A stretch of DNA of 64,000 nt, taken from positions 1,178,001 to 1,242,000 of the forward strand of contig CM074138.1 of NCBI GenBank assembly GCA_037178625.1. Reading direction: 5' to 3'. The notes under the pieces were generated by a model. That model was not told the origin of the DNA. It was given only the letters and a program-made list of their open reading frames with translations, and did no database searches. Made by a program: the position numbers and the translations under genes. Shown one piece after another: positions 1 through 10,352 of this stretch. How positions within the stretch are numbered: the first letter of the stretch is position 1; each line of letters opens with the position of its first letter. This stretch comes from Skeletonema tropicum (lineage: Eukaryota; Bacillariophyta; Thalassiosirophyceae; Thalassiosirales; Thalassiosiraceae).

Positions 1-150
1 TAATGCGCTACATAAAACGGGACTTACGGTTCATGACATCTCTTGGTCGTTCATCGTCATCATGCGATGACTGCTAAGTAGTGGTAGCTCAGTTTACATC
101 CGAAGATCTTCATCGGCTACATCATATGATCATAAATATCGCTCATGTAC

Positions 151-1458
151 ATGGAAGAAGTCGCTACATCATCTGCTTCTGCTAGCTGGATTGAGCTAGG
201 TGATACGTCCCATCCGAACTTACAAGTCATAGACAAACTCAGAGGAGAGCTGACGTACGATGGACACAAGAATGATTTGAAGGAGTTAGAGGAGGCTCAC
301 TTCGAGGGGGGTCACAAGTTTAGGAGGGTCCTTGATCGGGTAAAAGGATTGGAAAAGATGAGTAGGGGAGATCGATCGCATCCAAACTTGGTGCGCCTGG
401 ATGAACTCCGACGCTGCACCAAACTAACATATGACGGCTGGAGAGATGATTTTGAAGAAGCGGAAAAGAAACACCTCAATACCTGTTGCTTCAGTTTCGA
501 CTCATTCGATGAAAAAATCAAGAAGATTGAGAGGAAACAAAAACTCAGTGTAGGTGATCGCGCAGATGAAGATGTGAAGTTCCTGGACTCGTTGCGCCAG
601 CGCCTATCATATCCAAATTGGGAGAGGGATTGGCAGCAACGTTTGGATTCGTACCTTCGAGGGCATGATTTGACTGATCGTGACAAGTTTTGCATGTTTG
701 AAAAACAGCGCATGCACGAAGGGGACCGATCTCACCCGCGGCTAGTTGCACTCGATGCTCTCGGTTTGACGTATCCTGGATGGGAGAAGGATGTTAAGAA
801 TTTCGAAAACAAGCATGTGGAGACGTTCTATTACCCTCCGTTTGATGATTCCGCAAAACATCTTGCAACTTTCAAGAGGAAGCAACAATTACATGCCGCG
901 GGGATGGACAAGCTATCTTGGATGCATCCCATTCAACGCACCATTGTGGAAACGCAATGGACCTTCCCTGGTTGGGAGCACGAAGTGCAATTGGTTCGTG
1001 TAAGCACCTCTAACTTCAGTAGAATTCTTGAGGATTTCCAGCTGAAACAAATGATACACGATGAGGACTACAGCCGTCATCCTCTTCTCATCAAGCTTAA
1101 GTCATTGCAACTCTCCTACCCAGGCTGGGAAAAAGACATTGAAGAGTGCAAAAAACAAATTACTTGGGTTTTAGGAAGGTCCCAACTGGACAGCTCGTTT
1201 GAAAGAATGCTGGCAAAGCAACAGGTCTACAATCAATATTTGAGATCTATGATAAGAGACACTAATGAAGAAAAAGAAGTAAAAACCAGCATGGGCGAAT
1301 GCATTGTGTGTTGGGGAGCTCCACGCACTCATGTGTTCGTCCCATGTGGGCACATGAGCGCATGCAAGTCGTGTAGTACTCGGGTGATGAGAATGAGAAA
1401 GAAGTGTCCTACATGCAACCAGCCATCAACAATGGCAATCGAAGTGTTTTTACCATAG
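151..1458 (+). CDS. RING-finger protein with SYPGW-type repeats (copy 1)
   Basis: The protein is built from about six to seven copies of a roughly 55-60-residue unit, with a GDRSHPNL-like start, an LTYDGW / SYPGWE core and a following acidic helix. It ends in a C3HC4 RING finger: CIVC near residue 385, then C-G-H, CKSC and CPTC. RING fingers of this kind usually give E3 ubiquitin ligase activity; the repeat part may bind substrates, which is inference. I start at the ATG at 151 because copy 2 begins at the equivalent codon (MxEVATSS); an in-frame ATG lies two codons earlier at 145. No signal peptide or membrane segment is visible. The gene downstream is a tandem duplicate. The RING call is secure; the repeat family I know only as a diatom-type repeat without assigned function. 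Confidence 0.85.
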   Translation: MEEVATSSASASWIELGDTSHPNLQVIDKLRGELTYDGHKNDLKELEEAHFEGGHKFRRVLDRVKGLEKMSRGDRSHPNLVRLDELRRCTKLTYDGWRDDFEEAEKKHLNTCCFSFDSFDEKIKKIERKQKLSVGDRADEDVKFLDSLRQRLSYPNWERDWQQRLDSYLRGHDLTDRDKFCMFEKQRMHEGDRSHPRLVALDALGLTYPGWEKDVKNFENKHVETFYYPPFDDSAKHLATFKRKQQLHAAGMDKLSWMHPIQRTIVETQWTFPGWEHEVQLVRVSTSNFSRILEDFQLKQMIHDEDYSRHPLLIKLKSLQLSYPGWEKDIEECKKQITWVLGRSQLDSSFERMLAKQQVYNQYLRSMIRDTNEEKEVKTSMGECIVCWGAPRTHVFVPCGHMSACKSCSTRVMRMRKKCPTCNQPSTMAIEVFLP

Positions 1459-2059
1459 TTGCTTCAGTGTGTACAAATGAAGTTGTCCGTATTGAAAAGA
1501 TAGTATTGTATAGTGCAGTGGAGATGATGAATATAGCAGAGCCTAAGTCAATATCTCTAACCTAGAATTTTTGAGAAGGGATTGCTGAATGTGAACTTAC
1601 GTTCTCCAACTATTGTTTGTGTTCGTGGCAATTTGTGGATGATGCTGACCGACTGTACTTTGTCAAGGAATTCTGTCCGTGCAAGGAAGGCCAACTTAAA
1701 GTAAAAGTGAAGAAGTCGCACAGAAAAACGATTAGTGTTACCACAGTGGAGAAATGTGTAGAAGCCCCTCCACTGAGTGCTTGTCTTCCTTTCTTTCATT
1801 GCATTGACTCCTTGTGTATGCAGCATTTTCCCTTTCTTGGGCTGGTGGATTCTTTTCTTGCGAAAAAGTCTCTAAGCGCTTGCAAAAGGTACAGCGGAAT
1901 CGATTCTAAAAATCCGTCTCGGCAAAAGTCGTTGTGCTTTTCAATTCGATCATGCCTCTCCGCCTCGCTCGCTCCGAGCTCCTCGCACATAAATTCGTTG
2001 CAGTTCATCTGTCAATAACGAATACGCAGTGATTATTGCCATCGTATCGCCCATCGACA
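1459..2059. other. Intergenic spacer between the RING duplicates
   Basis: About 600 bp. The first 40 bases after the stop of copy 1 match the bases after the stop of copy 2 (both contain TTGCTTCAGTGTGT and AATGAAGTTGTCCGTAT), so the duplication includes the 3' flank. A 133-codon open frame exists at 1617-2018 but shows no recognisable motif. I see no RNA gene. Confidence 0.6.
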
Positions 2060-3355
2060 ATGGTAGAAGTCGCTACATCATCTGCTAGCTGGATTGAGCT
2101 AGGTGATAGGTCTCATCCGAACTTACAGCTCGTCGACAAATTCAAGAGAGAGCTGACGTACGATGGACACGAGACTGATTTGAAGGAGTTGGAGCAGGCT
2201 CACTTCAAGGGCGGTAGCTTTTTTAGGAGCTGCCATAAACGGATAGAAGGGTTGGAAAAGATGAGTAGGGGTGATCGATCGCATCCAAACTTGGTGCTCC
2301 TGGATGAACTCCGACGCAGCATCAACTTGACATACGAAGGCTGGGGAGATGATTTCGAAGAAGCGGAAAAGAATCACATCGGCAACCTTAATAGGAAGAT
2401 TAAGCAGATCAAGAGGAAACAAAAACTCAGTGTAGGCGATCGCTCTGATGAGGATGTGAAGTTCCTGGACTCGTTGCGCCAGCGCCTATCATATCCAAAT
2501 TGGAAGAGGGATTGGCAACACCGTTTGGACTCGTACCTTCGAGGCAATGATGCGACCGATCATGACAAGTTTTACATGCTTGAAAAACAGCGCATGCACG
2601 AAGGGGACCGATCTCACCCGCGGCTAGTTGCACTTGATGCTCTCAAAAGATTGACATATCCTGGATGGGAGAAGGATTTTAAGGATTTCGAGGACAGGCA
2701 TGTTGGGAAGTTCGGTAATCGGAGGAAGTCTGATTATTGCAAGAAATATCTTGCCGATTTCAAGAGGAAGCAACAAGCGCATGCCGCAGGGATGGATGAC
2801 CTATCTTGGATGCATCCCATTCAACGCACCATTGTGGAAACGCAATGGACCTTCCCTGAATGGAAGTACGAAGTGGAACGGGTTCGTCGTGGAACCAATA
2901 TTTCTGACTTCAGTAGAATTCTTGAGGATTTCCAGCTGAAACAAATGATACACGATGAGGACTACAGCCGTCATCCTCTTCTGGTCAAGCTTAAGTCATT
3001 GCAACTCTCCTACCCAGGCTGGGAAGAAGACATTGAAGAGTGCAAAAGACGACTTACTTCTTCTTTCGGAAGGTCCCGCTTCGATAGATCTTTAGAAGCA
3101 ATGCTAGCAAAGCAACACGTCTACAATGGATATTCGGGATCGGAAAGAAAGGATACACACGAAGAAGAAGAAGAAGCCGAAGCCAGCATGGGCGAATGCA
3201 TTGTGTGCTTGGCAGCTCCATGTACTCATGTGTTCGTCCCGTGTGGGCACGCGTGCGTTTGTAAGTCGTGCAGCATTCGGGTGATGGGAAGGAGAAAGGT
3301 ATGCCCTACATGCAACCAGCCATCAACAATGGCGATCGAAGTGTTCTTGCCTTAG
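2060..3355 (+). CDS. RING-finger protein with SYPGW-type repeats (copy 2)
   Basis: Tandem paralogue of the preceding gene with the same design: about six to seven repeats (GDRSHPNL, LTYEGW, SYPNWKRDW, TYPGWEKDF, SYPGWEED) followed by a C3HC4 RING finger (CIVC, C-G-H, CKSC, CPTC) at the C-terminus. The start is the ATG at 2060, giving MVEVATSS. Identity with copy 1 is very high in some blocks, for example the third and fourth repeats and the RING. Elsewhere there are small in-frame insertions and deletions, such as shorter linkers before the third repeat. An acidic run of glutamates precedes the RING. Likely a cytosolic or nuclear E3 ligase; the substrate is unknown. Confidence 0.86.
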   Translation: MVEVATSSASWIELGDRSHPNLQLVDKFKRELTYDGHETDLKELEQAHFKGGSFFRSCHKRIEGLEKMSRGDRSHPNLVLLDELRRSINLTYEGWGDDFEEAEKNHIGNLNRKIKQIKRKQKLSVGDRSDEDVKFLDSLRQRLSYPNWKRDWQHRLDSYLRGNDATDHDKFYMLEKQRMHEGDRSHPRLVALDALKRLTYPGWEKDFKDFEDRHVGKFGNRRKSDYCKKYLADFKRKQQAHAAGMDDLSWMHPIQRTIVETQWTFPEWKYEVERVRRGTNISDFSRILEDFQLKQMIHDEDYSRHPLLVKLKSLQLSYPGWEEDIEECKRRLTSSFGRSRFDRSLEAMLAKQHVYNGYSGSERKDTHEEEEEAEASMGECIVCLAAPCTHVFVPCGHACVCKSCSIRVMGRRKVCPTCNQPSTMAIEVFLP

Positions 3356-4016
3356 TTTGCTTCAGTGTGTGTGCCAATGAAGTTGTCCGTATCGAAAAGT
3401 GAGACTGGATGGAGTGTAGTAAATGTGTAGAGATATAATTATTAGGAATGTAATGCGTGTTGTGTGACACCGTGCACTAAGAATTAATCTTCGGCTTCAA
3501 CTGCAGAATACGAGCATGGTCAATCGAAGACTAGAGCCATATCAAAGAGACAGCAATATTCTCTCTTCCGTATAGCAACACTAGTGATCCTTCTTTTGCC
3601 TTCTCAACTAACATTTCCGAGTCGCAACACTTGCATTTGCATGTCCTTGGATGAAGTGGATCGAAATGTCAATGCCAAGTATGTAGATCTCGTGCCGTTT
3701 GTAAGATCGCCTCAAACCACGGCAATGGAATGTTCCGAATCGAAATGTACAGCCAATGTAATCAAGGTAGTGTGCGATTGTATTGCTCGCTCTGGTAGAA
3801 GATGTAAGGCGAGCGGGTCTTTGCTGTAGCTGTAGCTTCACAGTTCCCAATCCAGATCCGCTTCATCACTCGCCCACTCGCTTATCGTAGTGTGCCTGCT
3901 AAGTACTAAGGTACTTACCTGCCACAAACCACAAATCAATCATCATGACAATGGGCACCCGCCTGTGTTGTGTCAATACATAGTAACTAAACCAACCACC
4001 CAACTTACTTTATAAA
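3356..4016. other. Intergenic region upstream of the CBP80-like gene
   Basis: About 660 bp. It starts with the 3' flank shared with RING copy 1 and ends in the probable promoter and 5' UTR of the gene starting at 4017. Overlapping open frames at 3584-3829 (+) and 3608-3850 (-) are short and featureless. No RNA gene or repeat seen. Confidence 0.5.
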
Positions 4017-7000
4017 ATGGAAGGAGCACTTTCTTCCGACCGCTACGATAGAGGTGGCTCCTCCTCCTCTCATCATCGCGGCTCGAACGATTACTACGGC
4101 TCCTCCCACCATCACCGTCGCGGTGGCGGTGGAAGAGGCGGCCGCGGCAGAGGTCGTGGTCGATATAACAATCGCCATCACCCCTACGGTGGTGGTGGTG
4201 GACGACATGGTGGTGGACGACGTTATAACGATCGCTATGATGGTGGTGGTGGACGCCGTGGAGGTGGTGGACGGCATCATAATCGTGGACCACGACAGCC
4301 CGCCAATCGATTTACCACTGAAACCAAAAGTGTCGATCCACAATATGCCATGATGAAACAATTGACGGCTATGGTGGCCAAGATGGGTGATTTGAAGGGT
4401 GCTGCGGAGGTGGCCGCGTCGAATGCTGCTACTGCAGATGCCACCATGGGTGATGATAATGGTGAGAAAAATAATTTGATGAGACCAGTTGTCAAGGCGA
4501 TTGGGATGAATGTGTCAGATTTGGTGGAAGTGCTGTGCGGTGCACAGAATGCTCAGTTGTTTCTCAAGTTTGGGGAAGATGATAATACAGCAGCTGATGC
4601 AAATAATAATAATGAGAATGAAGGGGGTGACATCATGGCAGCCATGAATCTAAACGACAGCGGCGGTGAGGCAAAACAAGATGAAGAAAATGATGTCACC
4701 GTAATCAACGCAACAAAACAAGCAGGGACATTGTCCACACTACTTGTATCATGTGCCTACGGCTTACCACTCCAAACACCGTCATATGCAGCATTAACAT
4801 TGGGGGTAGATGCCAAGGCACCCAAGGAGACTCATGCCGGCTTTGCAGGGCGCTGTGTAGATTTGGCAATGAGGTGTTTGGGTCGTGATTTGGATATGGC
4901 CTTGGAATGTACAGTGACAACAACAGGTGGTACAAAATCCAAAGGAGATGATGGTATTACGGTTGATGAGAATGAAAAGGATAATGTCAGGTGTTTCGCC
5001 GAACGTACTGGTGGGTATGGAAATCGAAATCAAATTGATGCCTATTACCGAGCCAAGTTTCTGTTGAGGTACCTTGCCTATTTAACCAAGATTGGGATAG
5101 TAGCCGCAGAAGATGGGGGAGATCAATCATTTTTGGGATTGTTGCAAATGCTTGCTCAGGCGGCTACGAATGCTGCGCAAGCTTCTTCAACTAGTAATGA
5201 AGAGAAGAAGCGTGCATTGGGACGGGCATCGAGAGTGTTGGCATCGTTAATTCTCTCTGTGCTCCCCTTTGCAATGAACAATGCAAGTGGTGGTGGTGGT
5301 GGTGAAAAGGGTTTAAGCTCTGATACTATATCCGATTTGGTGGATGTGATTGAGAATAATGTTGTGGGGCAAGCTTCGAATTATTCTTCAGATTATTGTC
5401 CAGGAATTGGACCACTGAGTATTTTGTTGAAGGGAGAATTGGATGATGCTCCTTTGGCTGGTGGAATGGAAGAAGAAGAGGAAGAAGATGATGATGACGA
5501 CGACGATGGCGATCAACCTGCTCCCTGTGCAGACACTCTGCAAGACTTACTTCGTACCGTCCGGAAATTAGTCTCACCCTCTTCCTCTACCCGATTTGCT
5601 CTGCTGGGAGATTCTCCTTGGTTAGCACTAACCATGGACTCACAATCATCTGATATGGGAGAACTGGAGATGGTACCGATGGAATACTCTGGCGATCAAT
5701 TAGTTTTGGACCTTGTCGGGGGCGAAGAGAATCGATGCAAGTCCATTCCGTATTTAATGTCAATTGACAACGCAGATGATTCCGTGGAGATCATTTGTCG
5801 CTCCCTTGATGGTATCGTCTTTGGGCGATTGGCAATTTTTGATGTCCCCTCGGAAGGAGAAGATGACGATGAGGATGATGACGACGAGGAAGAATCAGAA
5901 GAAACAAATCCAAATCTTGAATCATTCACCAAATCATACTCATTAGCAGATAGATTCTTTTTAGCGGACGCAATCCGTGATGTGTTAATGTGCCACCGCC
6001 CTATGGTAAGCGATGCTGGAGCCGATCGTAACAATGCAAAGGAGGTGGCAGATCAGATTTGGGCGATCTCACATCTATTTCTCGGGGCTGATGCTAGTGA
6101 TGATTCTACATCGAAAGGGATTGAATTTGGGATTATTGAGACGGTAATATCGTTGATCGTACAATGCACTCCACAAGGTTCGGGAATGCCATCGACATCA
6201 CCGCTTAATGAACTTGTGTATTTGTCACGCGTGTTGTTGGAGCTAACGAAACTCAAGCCGTCGCTGGTACCCCAGGCTATTGTTCTAGCAGTATCTGGAA
6301 TGTTTGAGGATTTTATGCCTTCTCTTACTACTACTGCTCGAGAAAATCTGGGACATTGGCTATCATTCCATTTGACAAATACTGACTACCAATGGCCTAA
6401 ATCGTACTGGGAACATTGGGCTCCCTATGCTGCTGTCGGTCAACGGAATAGCAGGGGCGACTTCGTATCTATGGCATTGTGGTCGATGGCCACTTTATCG
6501 CCAGAAGGGCCAGAGATAGTTGCCAGAGAGTGTCTCCCTGCAGGATCTACATTGGTTCAGTCTGTATTTTTGAAGCACGCACAAAACAATGCAGATGTTG
6601 ATTCTACTGAAAATGACCTCATTAATCGAATTTGGGATACTAGTGAGGATCCTGATAGCATTCGACAGCATATTATCTCTGACGAATTGTCAGAATCCTA
6701 TGGCTCAACAGTAAAAGGTATTGACGATGGCGCTGATAATTCCATGTCTCAGCCAAAGGTTTGGTGGAGAACAAGATTAGCCACCCGCGCCCTCTTTCAT
6801 CCACTGTCTCGAGAGAACTCACGCATGATCGTTCTCGCAGAAAAGGCGTGGAAAAAGAAAGCCAGTGCTGGAGACGACAACGATATGGTAGATGAATATC
6901 ATGTCGAAGAAGGCAAAGATGAAACAGAGGATATCCTTGCTGACTTGACTGACGCTATTGCGAGGTTCAAGCCTGTTTTGCTCGCAGCTGTGGCTCGTGA

Positions 7001-7733
7001 TGCTGATGCATACGACAGTGAAGCAACTGGTAAAGTTGATGATGACAAACTGCTTTTGGCAGGAGAAGTCTCAATTCTTTCTGAGATTGGTGGTCTCGTT
7101 TCTGCATGGGACTCGACCGCTGTTTTCTCTCTAATTGAATGTTTAATGAAGAACCAGATTGTGAGCAGTCTATCAGTAGCGACTTGGGCTTTGGGCGATA
7201 ATAAAGAAGAATTGACAAAAGTCTCTCCTCAATGGTGGAAAGTGGTATCTCTGGCACTCAACTATGCAGTGACTGATGCGTTGTCCAGAGCAGATATATC
7301 TGAAATTGATCTTGGTGGAGGTATTGGAATGATCATCGATGATGCCGTTGCCGGTAATGGTGTTGATTCGACAGAAGCTGACATCAAACGTTTGGATGAA
7401 TCGCTCAAAGCAGCTGTGCCTGTTTTGAAGTATTCACTTGAGCGAGTTTGTCACTTAGTGTCAACTACCAACTCAGCTAAAAAGATACCGATTGCTGCTG
7501 CTGATTTATCTGAGGGGATGAAGCGCTTGTCAAGAGCAGTTCTCTTCCATTTGGGTTCCTTGGCTTTGTCGCCTTCACCAAGCTTGACACTGAGTAATCT
7601 CCACAGAGGTTTAATTAGCATGGATGCTGACGGAGAAAAGTTGGCATCTGCATGTCAAGCAGATGAGTGTGATGGGGAGCAAGAGAGAAAGCTATTGCAG
7701 CACGTTGCATTCTCAATAGAGAAGTTGTTCTAA
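4017..7733 (+). CDS. NCBP1: Nuclear cap-binding protein subunit 1-like (CBP80)
   Basis: Long uninterrupted frame of 1238 codons. Residues 1-95 are an Arg/Gly/His-rich low-complexity tail (GGRGGRGRGRGRY), typical of RNA-binding proteins. The rest is helical with acidic linkers around residues 485-500 and 615-630. The diagnostic stretch lies near residues 775-800: LGHWLSFHLTNTDYQW followed by a second tryptophan pair. It matches the 'WFS.HLSNF.y.W' signature of the second MIF4G-like domain of CBP80. The end (LSRAVLFHLGSLALS) also fits that family's last domain. CBP80 binds the small cap-binding subunit and the 5' cap of nuclear transcripts, and acts in splicing, export and decay. The protein is longer than the roughly 790-residue animal form because of the RGG tail and acidic insertions. 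Another MIF4G protein is possible but less likely. Confidence 0.7.
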   Translation: MEGALSSDRYDRGGSSSSHHRGSNDYYGSSHHHRRGGGGRGGRGRGRGRYNNRHHPYGGGGGRHGGGRRYNDRYDGGGGRRGGGGRHHNRGPRQPANRFTTETKSVDPQYAMMKQLTAMVAKMGDLKGAAEVAASNAATADATMGDDNGEKNNLMRPVVKAIGMNVSDLVEVLCGAQNAQLFLKFGEDDNTAADANNNNENEGGDIMAAMNLNDSGGEAKQDEENDVTVINATKQAGTLSTLLVSCAYGLPLQTPSYAALTLGVDAKAPKETHAGFAGRCVDLAMRCLGRDLDMALECTVTTTGGTKSKGDDGITVDENEKDNVRCFAERTGGYGNRNQIDAYYRAKFLLRYLAYLTKIGIVAAEDGGDQSFLGLLQMLAQAATNAAQASSTSNEEKKRALGRASRVLASLILSVLPFAMNNASGGGGGEKGLSSDTISDLVDVIENNVVGQASNYSSDYCPGIGPLSILLKGELDDAPLAGGMEEEEEEDDDDDDDGDQPAPCADTLQDLLRTVRKLVSPSSSTRFALLGDSPWLALTMDSQSSDMGELEMVPMEYSGDQLVLDLVGGEENRCKSIPYLMSIDNADDSVEIICRSLDGIVFGRLAIFDVPSEGEDDDEDDDDEEESEETNPNLESFTKSYSLADRFFLADAIRDVLMCHRPMVSDAGADRNNAKEVADQIWAISHLFLGADASDDSTSKGIEFGIIETVISLIVQCTPQGSGMPSTSPLNELVYLSRVLLELTKLKPSLVPQAIVLAVSGMFEDFMPSLTTTARENLGHWLSFHLTNTDYQWPKSYWEHWAPYAAVGQRNSRGDFVSMALWSMATLSPEGPEIVARECLPAGSTLVQSVFLKHAQNNADVDSTENDLINRIWDTSEDPDSIRQHIISDELSESYGSTVKGIDDGADNSMSQPKVWWRTRLATRALFHPLSRENSRMIVLAEKAWKKKASAGDDNDMVDEYHVEEGKDETEDILADLTDAIARFKPVLLAAVARDADAYDSEATGKVDDDKLLLAGEVSILSEIGGLVSAWDSTAVFSLIECLMKNQIVSSLSVATWALGDNKEELTKVSPQWWKVVSLALNYAVTDALSRADISEIDLGGGIGMIIDDAVAGNGVDSTEADIKRLDESLKAAVPVLKYSLERVCHLVSTTNSAKKIPIAAADLSEGMKRLSRAVLFHLGSLALSPSPSLTLSNLHRGLISMDADGEKLASACQADECDGEQERKLLQHVAFSIEKLF

Positions 7734-8067
7734 CTACCATAAAGTTTCTAAAGCTAAATTCATTCATACGATAGCCAGCCTCAGCAAGAGTGAAAGTATG
7801 GTATTTAGAAGCACCGCAAGCCAGAGTGATTCACTTTGTGCGGAGTCCCATTATTTGCGTGATCCCCATCACACCACCCATCACGAACAACCACCAAGCA
7901 CGCGAACGGGAACCAAGCAACGCAACCAACCAACGCAACCAACCAACCAACAACTTCCATACTCACCTGCTGCTTCGTTCCGACTGTACTGGTATAGCTT
8001 GTGGCTTGGTGATACAATACTCTGCAATGACAATGGCGACTGCCTCCAAGATATAACGGTCGCTACG

Positions 8068-9153
8068 ATGACAAACAACAAAACAATGAAATTTTCTTCA
8101 CAACAATATTTACATGCTCTAGCACCGATCGACAATGTCATCGATGCATTTATTGAGGAAGAAAACACAAGACTGTCGTCTATGAACATCACAGACGCTT
8201 GGTCTATTCAATCACAAGGACGGTTTGCAGCTTTGATAGCATCATCTCCTGATGCAAGTCCAGACCTCATCAATGCAGAGTTAGAGGTTCAGTTCGATGA
8301 CATCGAATACCTTCCGTCAGAGAAGTATGTTGCAAAGCTTGTGAAAAGATACACTACACGTTTAGAGGCAGAAGGAAAAGAACTTGAAGATGACAATTTA
8401 GCAAGCCTTGTCTGTCACTTTTCCATGGCACGGATATCAAAGCTGCCCGATCCAGCTGATTCTTGTCTTCTGACATATCGGGTTCCACTTGTGGAGAAAG
8501 AAAGAGGCAGAGATAAATATGATTTGCTTGGTATCAGAATATATCCTCAACACAATGACGTTGGGGTGGCAAAAGTTTGGGAGGCAGGTGCCTGTCTTGC
8601 TGAATACTTAATACAACACTCGAATTGTGTGCGAGGTCGTAGAGTCATCGAGCTCGGGGCCGGTGTTGGCCTCACAGGCTTGATTGCTGCTGCAATCGGG
8701 GCTGAGTCTGTTCATATGACAGATTATACAGACGCAACATTAGAAAACCTAAGCTACAATGTATCAATCAACAACAAATGGTTGGAAGATCGAGGTATTG
8801 ACACAGACGTTGTCAGCGTAGGGAACCTTGAATGGGGTGAGTATGCTGAACACGACTGCTGTTCACATCCTGCGGAAGTACTCATTGCAGCTGATGTGGT
8901 GTATACGGTAGAATGTATCCCGGATCTAGTTGCAACTGTCAGTAAATTTCTATCCTCTGGCAGTGCCAAAGTCGCGGTGTTTGCTACAACTTACCGAAAT
9001 AGAAGCACTTTTGCTCTATTTGAAAGAGAGTTGGAAAAAAAGCGCATAACATGTGCATACAAATCTCAAGATGAAATGCCGTACGTGTTTCCTTGCTACT
9101 TTAATCAACCTCGTTCGGATGTGAGAATTTGCATTATGAGTCGAAGTGAGTAA
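8068..9153 (+). CDS. Class I SAM methyltransferase, family 16 (METTL21/EEF2KMT type)
   Basis: Rossmann-fold methyltransferase of the lysine-methyltransferase family 16. SAM-binding motif I is VIELGAGVGLTGL at about residues 193-205. An acidic end of beta2 follows (HMTDYTD), and the post-motif AADVVYTVE at about residue 273 replaces the DxxY seen in protein lysine methyltransferases. The C-terminus keeps the family's strand pair. The N-terminal 120 residues are helical and resemble EEF2KMT/FAM86, so eEF2 lysine methylation is a fair guess but not proven. I chose the ATG at 8068 because the in-frame extension back to 7798 is low-complexity (repeated CAAC units giving NQPTQPTNQQ) and looks like 5' UTR; if used, the protein would be 451 residues. 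Confidence 0.75.
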   Translation: MTNNKTMKFSSQQYLHALAPIDNVIDAFIEEENTRLSSMNITDAWSIQSQGRFAALIASSPDASPDLINAELEVQFDDIEYLPSEKYVAKLVKRYTTRLEAEGKELEDDNLASLVCHFSMARISKLPDPADSCLLTYRVPLVEKERGRDKYDLLGIRIYPQHNDVGVAKVWEAGACLAEYLIQHSNCVRGRRVIELGAGVGLTGLIAAAIGAESVHMTDYTDATLENLSYNVSINNKWLEDRGIDTDVVSVGNLEWGEYAEHDCCSHPAEVLIAADVVYTVECIPDLVATVSKFLSSGSAKVAVFATTYRNRSTFALFERELEKKRITCAYKSQDEMPYVFPCYFNQPRSDVRICIMSRSE

Positions 9154-9233
9154 GAAGTTTTAATGTATTAAATAACTACCATGAAGCGCGGAAAGTAACA
9201 AAAATGCGTGGCAGTCTTTGTTATTGCTCATTG

Positions 9234-10352
9234 TCACGGTGCTCCCAAAGACAAGAGAGCATTAATCGCTGTCTCGTTTGTATTACTCCTTTTCTTCTTG
9301 TTGAATTTCACCTCAGTGTTGGCCAGGCCAGTTCCAGACTCGCGTTTAGTTCCTGCTCCGGCTCCTCTGCTTGAACTAGCATTGGTATCGACCTCCACCA
9401 AATTGGGCATAGGCGGCAAATGAATGAAGGGGACAATTCTATTGTAATACAACATTTTCTTCAGTCTAGCACGATATTTCCTACGCAGTTTGTACTTCTG
9501 CAACGAAGACGATCTCTTCTTTTTATGGTAAGAATTCGAAACCTTTTTTGTGGCTCCTTCATTATCTGAAGAAGCAGATAAAGATGAATGCGTTGTGCTT
9601 GAATTACGACAATAACTCGACGAGACTGCTGGTGGTGGGCAGTTTTTCATAGATTCCAACTTGTCATTGGCCTTGGCGGCATTCAGCATACCACTGTTAA
9701 CTGCAGATGCGACATCTGATGATGTTACCACCAGGTGTTGATTCTTCTTGTCTTGATCAAGCTCCTTTTGCTGGCGCTGTGGCTTTTTCTCTGAGGAGTT
9801 ACTTCTACGCTTTAGCTTGAGAATGTCAGCGATTTCAAAGACCGCATCATTTGCGTAGATGACTTTTCCTCGAGAGGATTTGCCCACCCGGACAAAACTG
9901 AAGTAGCTTAGTTGACGCCTAAGCGATGCAAAACTTTTATGATTAAAGTAAATAGGTAAAACTTCATCTTCAACCAGCTTGCGATCATGAATGACAATCT
10001 TGCCTGGAGTGATTGGGGTCGAACATTTGTCTGGTGGCGGTGTGTTTGTTGCGAGAACGTCATCAGCTAAATATCGTTTCAACGTACATCATACACATCA
10101 GATGTGTTACTTACCGCCCGGAATGAATGAAATAAGGCGAGAATTTTTCTCTACCATCTCCGTCAGATTGCTGTAATAAAATCATATGCAACGCAAAGAG
10201 TTAGTGTGTGAGAAAGATCTTAACATCTTAATAGTGGTGACTGGTGATGGCTGTCAGTGTGGCTGTCAAGCCGCCCCATCAATCAAGTCTTACCGGAGGA
10301 ACGGAATAGTCTTCTCCTCCCCGATGGGCAAGGGCAAAGCTGCAAAATTCAT
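9234..10352 (-). CDS. Heat-shock-factor-type transcription factor, three exons
   Basis: Reassembled on the minus strand as exon 1 10352-10294, exon 2 10170-10115 and exon 3 10003-9234. The introns are 123 and 111 bp, with GTAAGA/ACAG and GTAAGT/CCAG ends. The joined frame is 294 residues. It gives a continuous HSF DNA-binding domain from about residue 17: TIPFLRNLTEMVE, then LISFIPGGKIVIHD, VLPIYFNHKSFASLRRQLSY and FSFVRV. The usual tryptophan of 'ISW' is phenylalanine here. After the domain come a basic stretch (KLKRR), a serine/glutamine-rich region and a second basic cluster (RRKYRARLKK), probably nuclear localisation signals. HSFs are strongly expanded in diatoms, so targets cannot be inferred. 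An alternative acceptor at 10067 would insert 21 residues into the domain; 10004 fits the fold better. Confidence 0.8.

Noticed and set aside
1617..2018. 133-codon plus-strand ORF between the RING genes
   Set aside because: No motif, unusual Cys/Ser composition, and it overlaps the presumed promoter of RING copy 2.
4005..4361. Antisense ORFs over the RGG tail of the CBP80-like gene
   Set aside because: They arise from the GGT/CAC low-complexity repeat; the plus-strand frame is supported along 1238 codons.
10067..10114. 48-bp intron as the second HSF intron
   Set aside because: It keeps the frame but inserts 21 extra residues into the DNA-binding domain; the acceptor at 10004 gives the normal domain spacing and a typical intron length.
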